Shown here piece by piece: positions 1-10,700 of a stretch of 17,212 nucleotides of DNA (the stretch's first letter is position 1; every line of letters begins with the position of its first letter). Source of the DNA: Candidatus Woesearchaeota archaeon (GTDB taxonomy: Archaea > Nanobdellota > Nanobdellia > Woesearchaeales > WJKV01); assembly GCA_014728875.1 (NCBI GenBank), contig WJKV01000111.1, positions 1 to 17,212 of the forward strand, read 5' to 3'. The position numbers and the translations under genes were made by a program. The notes beneath the pieces were generated by a model. It was given only the letters and a program-made list of their open reading frames with translations. It was not told the origin of the DNA and searched no databases.

Positions 1-2
1 GA

Positions 3-1712
3 ATAACAAGAGCAGAACTGAAAAGATTGACAGGCAATGATTATTCCCCAGCAGAGGTAAGAAGAATAAATGGAGAGCTGGGCAAGGTTCCCAAATTAAT
101 GAAAAAAGCTGCAAAAACAAAAAGACAGCTTCACACCTTTGACCTGAACAAACAGAAAGCTCTTGAAAATGCTCAAAAAGAATTTGATCGCGCTGCAAGA
201 GCGTATGAAAAGGCAAGAGCAGAATATGAGACATTGAGGCCAGAGAAAATACAGCAGAAAATAGCAGACTGGAAAACAATAAAAGAAAGAGTGGGAAGAG
301 GAGAACTTGTCCAGGCTTGCGCAGTCTGTACTATTCCTGAAGTCAACAGGAGGATCGGCAGTCTGGAAGGGGAGCTTACAAGGAGCCAGACCAAAGCTGC
401 GGTTGCTGAACGCGCCAGAACAAGAAAAAATCTTGCAGAAGCAAGGAACAGGATGTCGACTGCAATGAAAAGGGCCACAGCCGCTGAACTGGAGTGGAAC
501 AAGATAGCAGCTGCACAGAAAGTTGAAAGACTGACAGAAGAACATGATGCAATCAAAAGGGACAGGACTATTTCATCTGAAGACAAGAAAGCAAAACTGG
601 CAGAAATACGGAATGCGCAGGTGAAAGAGATAGATGCTTCCCTAAACATCCTGGAACATCAATGGTCAACGCAACAGATAGGCAGCAGCGAATACAAAGC
701 AACCAAGACGGCTCTCAATGCTCAGAAACAGCGCCTGCGCACAGAAGCCGATTCATTATACACATCAATAGTGCAGTCTGCAGCAAAGGTTATTGACGGA
801 GAATTCACCACAGAGACAGACAAAAAAGTACTTGAGGCGGCAGAAAGAGCAATGGAAGCTAGGAAAAAGCAGTTGGAGTTAAAGAGAGAGGCTGACAAGA
901 ATGTCCAGGACAAGGATCTCAAGCAGATCAAGGACAGGGAAAATGCATTGACAGCTGAAAGGATAGCACTCGACGAGATGCTGTTAAAACAAGGAAAAAG
1001 CAAGGCAAATTCTGAAAGAATTAAGGAAGTCAACAGGGAACTGAAAGAACTTAGAGATATCAAAAGAGAATTGCAGGAGATAAGATCAGAGCTTGCAGAA
1101 CAGCCAGGTGCAGTGGAACGGATGGAGCTGGAAACAAGAAGAGCTTTCTTGGAAGAAAGAAGAGCTGAACTGAAAACAGAAGCAGAATTGAGAGCAGAAC
1201 ACAAAACATTGAGAGAAAGCCTGAATAAAGAGCGTCCTATAGAAGATGCCCGGTTCAACAAGATGGCGACTGACAGGGCTTCCAGATTAATGGCAGAGGA
1301 AATGAATTTAATAAGGGAAAAGAACGAATACTGGAAAAAACAATACAGAGAAGGAGAGATATCAAGAGAGACTCTGAGAGAACAGCAAACTATACTCAAA
1401 AACAGGTTTTTGGATCTTGAATGGAGCATAAAAGTGGCTAAGGGTAAGACCAGGGCCAATGACATCTTCAAGCCGGATCAGTTAAAGGACCTGACTCTTG
1501 GAGACAAGAAAGCAATAATTGAAGAATTCGAGATAATCTCTGAAGGAAAAGTCAAGACTCAAAGAAGGATGATAGATTATGAAGCTTCTTCAGGAGAGGC
1601 AAGAAGGGTCTATGACAGGATGATAAAAGACATCGCAGCAAGAGATAAAGTCAATACAGAAAAAGCAAAAGAGACTTTCAAGAAACAGATCAAGGACTTC
1701 AATGAATACCTT
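3..1712 (+). other. Long coiled-coil region with a CxxC pair (zinc-hook-like)
   Basis: Window residues 1-570. The translation is almost entirely charged helix, with heptad-like spacing of Leu/Ile/Ala among Glu, Lys, Arg and Gln and very few Pro or Gly. Residues 103-112 read VQACAVCTIP, with cysteines at 106 and 109. These are the only cysteines before residue 3457. Helix-forming sequence lies on both sides, as in the Rad50 zinc hook (CxxC at the apex of an antiparallel coiled coil). The hook similarity is inference from this short pattern; a Rad50 ATPase head is not visible here. The region leads directly into the ATPase domain, so it may act as an arm or a dimerisation element for it. Confidence 0.7.
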
Positions 1713-4700
1713 GAATCTTTTGAAAAATCATTTGACGTGTATCCTGAATCTAACCAGGTCAGGGCATTATTGGATGCGCACGGCCATTCAAAGCTTCTGA
1801 TACAGGCAGTCACAGGGTTTGGAAAGACAGCAGTTTTCGCGCCTGCGATGGTCGCTTATGAATTAAAGATGGGTGCAGGCAGGATGGTAATACATCAGCC
1901 TAATGCCGACACAAGATCAAGAGAGTTCTCCAAGCTGAAAGAAAAATTCACAGAAAGAGAAAAGCAGTTGAAGGAAAATATTGATGAAAGATTGAGCAGG
2001 GAGTCTGTTGTTGACATGAACGAAGTTGTAGAATTATTAAAGCAAGGAAAAACAACTGAAGCTCAGAATTTGATGAGCAAGGCAAGAGTCATCTTCTCTG
2101 ATCCTACAACAGCTCATACTTTGAAAAAGCTAATGCTTGAGACAGGACATCCTGCACAAAAAGCTGCAAATACAATCTACAAACAGATGCTGAGGTCGTC
2201 GCATTTGATGGACGAAGCCCATCTGATAAACAAGGCGAGCGACCTGCAGATCGCGATAAAGTCGGTCAAGCAGGGCACAACTGCAGAAGGAAAGAGAAGA
2301 GTTGACATGGTAGAGAGAGTAACTCCTGCGCTCAGGAGATTAGGAGTCAAAACGGTTGTCGATGAGAGAGGTGAACCTATCGGCAGATTCGAATTGGACG
2401 CTGAAAGAATGTTCAGATCTGAATATATAAACGAGCGCGAAGCGATACGGGAAACAAACACAAAACTCAAGACTAGAAATGCAGAACTGGAGACACTAAA
2501 TGCAGAACTTAAAAAAGCAACAGAGCCGGCAGAAATAAGCAGACTGCAGGAAAGGATAAACAGGCTCGAGCCGGAAATCAGGGATCTTCAAAAAAGAGCA
2601 GAACTTTTAGAAAAAAGCAGAACTGAAAGGACGCAGGCTGAGACCTTCAGTGAAGAGGCATTGAGGGAATTCAGGGAAGCTTTCGGCAAAAAACCAGGGG
2701 AGAAATTCACAGCAGAAGAAACAGATTTCCTCAAGAATCTTAAGGATGTCTTGAACTGGAAAGAGGATGCAAATTACAAGGCATATACAGATCCTGTCAC
2801 AGGAAAAAAGAGGCCTGTGCCGATAGGTGTGCAGGATAGGGCTGCTGCACCTGAACTGAGCTTTGGGAATCCTACTGTTGAAACACTGCTGCATAAACTG
2901 ACAATAGACGCGAAACGCGCAGAACTGCTTAATCTTAAAGTCAGCACAGAATCAAACAGGATATTGTATCAGGAGGTATTGGCCGACATTGTCAATACAG
3001 GCCAGAAAGTTGTCGGTATGAGTGCGACAGTCATGCTTGAACAGTCTGCCTTAGAGGCAAACTTCGGTTTCAAGACAGTCATCTCAGAGGCAGGCTTCAC
3101 AAGATACGCAAGCGAAGCCGCATACAATAAAGTCGCAAGGATAATGACCGGCAGGGAAATAATCAAAGGCGTGCTGGAAGGCAGGGCGCTCGAAGCAAAT
3201 CTTGAGGGAAGGGTCAGGCGCGTCGACACTGTCGCAAGCGAAAGGATAGGCCTCTCAGATCTTGAGATATTAAGCATCGACGGAGAATACAGTGCGAGAG
3301 CAGAGCAGGTGAGGGAATGGGCAGCAGAGAATGCTGCAAGAGGAGAAGCGACTCCTGATGTTCTTCTGGTAAGGGACACTGATTCTGCAAGCTATATCAG
3401 ATACACTAAAGAGAGAGGATTTGCAAAAGGAAAAGGAGAGAAGATCTCTGCAGCAGAAGCTGAGAATGCAATATTGGAGAATTGGGGAAGAAGAGTCAAG
3501 GTTGTAACCAATGAGATAGAGGCAGTCGATTTCAGGACAGAGTATGGAATCATTGAGAATGCAATGCGCGGAAAAACAAAAGCAGAAGTAAGAACAGCGT
3601 TCGAAGAGGCAGTCAGGAGGGGAGAAGAGATAAAGAGAGAGATGAAAGGAGAGCCGCGTGAAAGAATCAATGAAAGAGTGAACAAACTGAGGGCAGATGG
3701 CGAGTTCATAATAATGGAGCCTAAGCAGATAGATTTCAAAGTCATCAATACAAAGAACATAGAAGCGCTGGAACAGGCACTGGGAAGGATGAGGAGCTCG
3801 TTCGATTCTCTCGAACTGGTCACTGTCGGCAAGGAAGCGCCTGCAACAATGGAGGGCGTGATAAGAGAGGCAATGGCAAAAGGCCTTGCACAAGAAAGAA
3901 TCAACAATGTCAATTATGACGTGAAACAGGTCGACAGGGTGAGCATCCAGACGGTCAGGGATTTGCTGGACACTGTTGAAAAAGGCGGTGCAGGAGAATC
4001 CATACTGAAAGAACTGGACAAGAGCAAAGTGTCCCACAGCGAAGGGCGGGACAAGCTTGCAGAAAGCCTTGAGACAAGACTGACAGAAGGAGTGACTTCA
4101 ATCGAAGGACGCCTCCAGAGCGAATCAAACTTCTTCAAAGAGTTCACAGCAAGAAATGAAGCTGCAAGAGCAGAAATATATGAAAATAATGGGAGAGGCA
4201 GATTAAAGATATCAACGGAAGAATTGTTCGATCCTGCTACAGGAAAGATCAAGGCGCAGTATGAAAAGCATTTCTCAAGAGACTTCCTGAACTTGAAAGG
4301 GGAGAGCCAGAGAAGGCTTCTTGATCTTGCAGATTACGAGCCTGGCAAGCTTGATCTCACTAAGACAGGCGAAGCCAAGACATTCCTTGAAGCAAAGAAC
4401 TTCAGGGAACTGCACGAGGCTATAGAAGTAAGAAGAACAGGCGAAAGTTATGCAGAATTCACTCCAGGAGCCAAGCCTGATGTTGTAGTAAGGGCAGAAT
4501 CGACTGCGTATGAAAGAGTCACAAAAACAAAAGACTACAGGTTCAGGTTCGGAGAGACAGAGATCACTCCTGAGATGATCAGGACTTCGCCTGAACTAAG
4601 GGCGGATCTGATCTCAAGATACAGCAACAATATAAATGAACTGAGGAGCCTGCGCGAAAATGAAGCAAATGCAGAGATAGACCTTTCAGATGTCCAGGAC

Positions 4701-7700
4701 ACCTATGAAGCGCTCTTGAATCCGGATTCAGCTATTGAAAGGTCTGCAATTGGCGGAACATTGCTCGGCCTGAAATTCGAGATGGGCGCGATCAATCAGG
4801 AGAACAAGGTCATCCTTGAATTGATGGAGACTGCAGATGCCATGCCGAGATCTGAAATTGACGCATTAAGAACACAGCTCGAAGATTTAGTGCCGCCGAA
4901 TCCAGAACAATTAGTGGAACCTTTCACAGAAGAGATACCGCCAACCATCCCTGAAAGAACGAATGCACTGGGAATCACAGTTGAAAGAACAATCAGAACA
5001 CCATTGGTAGCGGTTCCAGGCACAATAGAAACAGTGCCGCGATCTGTGCTTGCGCCTCTCGGAGAGGCGGGTTCAGGAGTGGAACGGTCAATCGCATTGT
5101 CAAACCAATTGTTAGATACACTTGCACAGCCTTATGACACTGCCCAGGTCAACAGGGACCTGAGAAGATCAAGAATAGGATACAATAATGCTTTAATAGC
5201 CTTTAACAGGTTGACTCCAGAGCAGATTACACCTGAAACAAGGACAGAACTGAACCAGAAGCTTGTAGATGCTGGAAGAGTTCTTGATTATGCAGAACAG
5301 ACGCTCTTGAGCGAGCAGATTGCTGAATACAATAATCTTATGCAGCAATATGAACAAACGCAGACAAGAGCAGAGACTATTTCTTCAGTAGAAGCATTGG
5401 CAAGAATAGAAGAGATAAGGGAGCAGACAAACGCCATTTCAGACAGGCTGACGATCATGCCGGAGTCTGATGCAAAGACCACGATTGAAACAAAAATCAA
5501 TGAATTGACAACACAACTGGAAAATGCACAGCAAGCCATAGAGCCTGTTTCAGCAAGAGAGGATGTAGAAGCCTTGCCTGTCGTACCAGAAGAACTGCCG
5601 GCGCCTGAGATTACTGAAGCTGTCCCAGAGATAGTCGAGAGTCTGGAAGCGCGAGTTATCCAAAGAGAGGTTGAGACGCTTGCTCCTGAGACTATTGCTG
5701 AGTCAGAGCTTCCAGAGGCTCCTATGATGGGTGCGAGAGTCAATTCCTTGGCCAACAATTATAATGAGATTGTCAAGAGCTATGAAGAGGGGAGAATCAC
5801 TGCAGAACAGGCAGGAAGAGACATTGAAAGATTGAAAGCCAACATAGAGGCTGTCAGGACAGAAGTTGAAGTTCTTCCAGAGGAAAACGAGTTCAGGCAG
5901 AAGTTCGAGGCAATAAGCAGTGAAATAGACAAACTAGAGCCTGCTGTTGCTGAGATAGAGGAAGAGATCACAGCGCCTCCTGCTGTTGAAGAGGAAGTGC
6001 CGGAAGAGGTGCCTGAAGAAGTTCCTGCGCCTCCTGAAGTTGCAGTTCCAGCCATTCCTGCAGTGCCTGTTGAGGCTGTTCCTGCTGCTGTTGCAGCTGC
6101 AGAATTGATAGAGCCGATCGACCCTGTTTCAAGAGAAGAGGGATTGAGGGCAGCTTCTGAGGCAGAAGCTTTCACTACTATGATAAATGAGATGTTTGTT
6201 CCTGATGCAAAGAGCGCACAGTACAACAGGGACGCCATGCTGAGACAGATTGCAGAGGCAGAGAGAGAGGCATGGAGCATCCTTGCACAGCTGGGCGGCA
6301 TCCAGGGCGAAGACAGATACAATGAAATCATCGAGGAATTCCAGAGAGCAAAAGACAGACTGAAAGCTGTGCGGACATCAGTTGAACAGAGACTGCCTTA
6401 TGAATTCAGGGAATTGCCATACAGCCCGAGCCAGGCAGAGTCTGGAGAAGTGGCTATAGCTGTAGAGAACAGGTTGATAATAACTACAGAAGCTTTCGAG
6501 ATTGCATACAATGAACTTTCAGCTCCTGCTGCAAGATTCGACAGTGAAAAAACAATGGCGTTCGCTGTCAAACAGACTCCAACCAATGCGCAATTGATGA
6601 ATATAAGAAGAAGATTAGAGCAGAGAAACATACCAGAAGCAGAGATCACAGAAACAGTAGAAAAACTTGAAAAAGAAGGCACAAGAGTCCTCAGGGACGA
6701 CGATATCACAATGGCGGATGTCGATTACTGGGACTACCACGAGATCCTGCATGGTGTCTGGGACACTATGACGCCTGAACAGCAGAGCGAGTTCGCAGCG
6801 ACAGTGGAAAGGGTCAGAGAGGAACTGCCTTCTAAACTGAGAAACTTGCCGGTTGTAAATTACCTGACAGGCAATGTAGAGGAATTCTTTGTGATGGCGG
6901 CGACAACAGACAGGTTCCCGTTGACGAGCAAGGATCTGACAAGACAGGACGAGACCATCGCCAAGATAATCATCGGTTCGCCGAGCCTGCTTGATTTCCT
7001 GAACACCGCAACATACAAGGAATTCACAAGAAGAGGAAGGGAAATTCTTCACAGGGAAATGACGCTTGAGAAACTCAAGCAACAGGATGCAGAGCAGCTC
7101 GCGCCTTCAATCACAGATGTGAAAGATCCAGATACAGCAGAAAAATCAGCTGTTGTCCAGTCAATTGAGCAGGAGACAAGAGGAAGGCTGCCTGTAGGAT
7201 TCAATCTTCAGGAATTCATCAGGTTCAATTACGAAAGAACCAAGAATCTTGACAACGCAATGCTTAGGGGCCTGCTTACAGCCGGATTCGAATTATACCA
7301 GATGCCTGAGCAGATTGATGCAATGATCGAATCCGTAACAGAACTGCCGGATGTTGCAGCTGCTGACTTTGAAAGAGTAAAGTCAAGACTGCGGACTTAT
7401 GCAGACCACATCAATGCACTAAGAGGCCTTGCAGAGCCAAAAGCAGGCTTTAACGAATTCTTAAGAGAAAATTCTGAGCTGTTTGGAAAAGGAGGACTGT
7501 ACGAAGAAGAGCTTGCCCTGACGAACTCTCTAATAGCTGCTGAAAGAACAACAAACGAACAATTAGACGCAATCAATGCACTAAACAATGTAATAGAGAG
7601 AGAGAACAGGGACATCCTTGAACTGGAAAGGACCGTCGAGCTTGCGCAGAGGACCATCAAAAATTATCAGGCAAGATCTAACAAGCTGATGGAAGTCGCC

Positions 7701-10700
7701 CTGAAGATCGGCGAACCGCCGGGACTGAAAAGGACACTGCAGAATCTTGACACCAAGATTGGCGAGATGGAGGATTTCATCAGGGAAAATGAAGAAGCTA
7801 TAGAGCAGAGGAAGAAAGAGCGTTCTGCAGCATTAAAAGAAAGCACAAGATTGATAAGGGACAGGTTGATAGAAGGCGCAGCTGCATACGCAAATGCAAA
7901 AAGATTCTTTGACAGATACAAAACAACAGCAGACAGATTGACAGCAGTGAACCAGAGATACAAAGAGCTTGAGAGGCAGCTGAGACATAGGAATTTCTTG
8001 CTGGGGCTGACAGATATTCAAAGGCAGGTCATCCAGGCACTTGCTGTCTCTGCAGAGGAAGGCACACAAATATTGGAGCAGCCTGCCGACCGCTTCAATA
8101 TTGTTGACCAGGAGATGGTGGATAATTTCATTACTTATCTCGCGAAGCACGGCTATGAGTTCAAGATTGAAGAAAATGCCATTCCTGTTGGCATTATAGA
8201 TAAGAAATACCTTGATGCGATAGACGGGATACAAAAGAGACTGCCGCGACTGCCGGAATTCGGAATAAGAGGAAGCGACAATACATTGGGCCCTAGACTT
8301 GAAGAAACCTTGGCAGATCTAATGACGCCCGCAGATGCAGACGCTTTAACCAGGCTAATCTCAAACCTTGTCAAAAACAAGGACATCATCCCTATACTAG
8401 GAGCAGAGGGCTATAGCAGGGAGGCCTTATTGAGTAATACATATATAGACCTGAACAATAATGTGCTGGACAATTACGGATTGAATGTTGAGCTTATCTC
8501 TTTCATTGCAGCCAGCAATTGGGAAAGACTGCCTGAATTTTTGAGTCCTAACACTTTAATGCAATGGTCAGAACTTAGGGCGCAGAACAGGATTCCTGAA
8601 GCAGGGCAATTGATCAGAGATAAGCTAAAAGAAGAATTCTTTGCAAGAATGGGATACAGGCAGGCAGAAGACGCAACACTTCCTTCTGTAAGATCAAGAA
8701 TTGATGCAGAACTTGAAAGGATCCAGATATTAAGATCAGCATTTGATGAAGAAGCAGAAGAAATAAATGAAAACTTGGGAAGGATCGCCTCTGCGACCAG
8801 GATGGGTCTGGGCGCAATGCCTGATACTTTAAGGCAGGAATTTGTAAACAAAGAGATGCGGCCAAGAATCAGCAGTATAACAGACAGGGTGCAGGAAAGC
8901 ATACCAGAAGCTTCTGCAGAACAGAAAGCAAGGGAAATTATCATTGACTCTATCTTCAGGTCAGACATAGATCTGCAGCTGCTGCAGACAGAGCTGAAAA
9001 AGACCCTGCCTGATGTCAGTACAGAGATAGACATCTATATAGATTTTGCCCGCACATTGGAGTCTGCACAGGAAACAAGAGAAAGGCTTGTGCTCGATGA
9101 GGATTTCAAAGAATTCTATGAACAGATCACAGAATTCCATAATCAGATAAAGTTCTATCAGAGAACAACGGAACTTGAACAGGATCTCGAAGAGATCTCA
9201 AGAATAAAAGAAAAGAAACAAAGAGATTCCAGGCTTGAGGTAATAATCCTGGACTTGACTGGATTGGAATCCTTGTATCCAGACGCTGTTCAGACAGCAG
9301 CGAATGTCAACAATAGAAGATTATTATTGGTGGAAGGAGCAAAAGCCTTCCTTGGACAGCCGATAGACAACACAGTGCTTGATCGGATTCTTGGCGAGCA
9401 GCCAGAATACGAAGCAGAAATCAAGGAAATAAACAGGATGCGCAGGCCTTTCAATGCTGTCGAATTGAAAGAATTAGAAAAAGAATTCCTAGCAGACAAG
9501 ACGCATGACAATTTTGAAAAGATAGTTAAATATCTGGGCGACCAGTTCACAGTCGACCAGATCTCAGGATTAGAGCAGGGAACAAGATATATTCTTTATG
9601 ATCATTATTCTCAAATGGTTTTGAATCTGGAGAGCAGGTTCAAGGAAGAATATGCGCCTGATACATCGCTTCAGATGCAGAAAGCAAGAGCCAACACTCT
9701 GATCATTGCAGGCATTCCGAGAGACTTTGTGAATCACGTTGCTACTGTCTACGACATTGAAGGCGACACCAGCAAATACACAGAATATCTGAAAGAGAAG
9801 GTAGAGCTGCTGCCTGACGAGATCGCAGAAGCTTCCATCAAAGAACTTACGCTTCTCAAGGCGGCCGCTCTTGCGGATCACATGATAGAACAGGGCCTGT
9901 TGTCGCAGGAAGAGGCCTTGAAGCAGTACAACGCCTTGTTGAGGGATCCTCGCTTTGACATAGATGTTTTTGTCAGGACCATGAGCGAATATGTTCCAGG
10001 CGCCCTGAATGAGCTCAACCTGAAATTCGCAGGATATTCAAAGGTATATCTGCCTAGGGATGCATATCTGATAGAAGAAGCAGACATGATCCTTTATCCA
10101 GAAACCAGCATCTTTGATGTTCTGGTCAATAGGGACATGCTCAAGAAAGAGAATTATGACAAGATCACAAAACTTCTTGAACAGGCAAGCAGTGAAGTCG
10201 GCATGGAAGACTATTCTGCCTTTATCGAGAGATATACAGAACTGCTGGAAAAAGAACTGGAAACAGATCCTGATTTCAAAGACGCCAATGAACGCATCTT
10301 CAGTTTCGTCTTTGACTCTTTGGAAAAACAGGGCGCATTGGCAGATAAAAAGGTTGTCTTTGCAGATACCTGCTGCTGGTCGATCCCGACCCATCTGGAA
10401 GCATTGTTCAAGCTCAACAGGCCGGACATCTCTGCAGGCAGCTTCTATGTCTCTGCATATTATGAAGACCCTGCTGTTGCATTCTCTGAGTTCATCGTCA
10501 AAGGCACTATGACAGAGAAGAAGCAGAAGATGAAGATAACAGAACTTGAGAATAAATTACAGCCGGTCCAGTACCGCAAAGAAAGCTTCTTTGACGAGAC
10601 ACAGCCTCCGCTCTATGACAGGGCGCCTAACATCGGACATGATGCAATAAACTTCTTCAGGAGCCTGCACATGGGCGCCATCGCCAAAAAAGCCGCGCCT

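Noticed and set aside
99..101. First in-frame ATG as the start of the gene
   Set aside because: The frame is already open upstream to the window edge, the protein there is continuous coiled coil, and no good ribosome binding site precedes this ATG.
96..1471. Reverse-strand open stretches of about 149-249 residues near the left end
   Set aside because: Their translations are low-complexity Ser/Leu/Phe/Cys-rich, typical of the complement of a purine-rich coding strand, and they overlap entirely with motif-bearing forward coding sequence.
3..1712. Complete Rad50/SMC ATPase
   Set aside because: Only a coiled coil with CxxC is visible; no ABC-type Walker A, signature or Walker B motifs flank it, and the following ATPase is SecA/DEAD-type.
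3270..4037. The longest reverse-strand open stretch (255 residues)
   Set aside because: It lies opposite the helicase C-terminal part including QALGRMR. Its product is Cys/Phe/Ser-rich with no known motif, and no promoter or ribosome binding site is visible.
10114..10512. A + strand open stretch of 132 codons in another frame
   Set aside because: It overlaps DTCC module copy A, whose frame carries a duplicated, ordered set of motifs. The alternative product has no recognisable feature.
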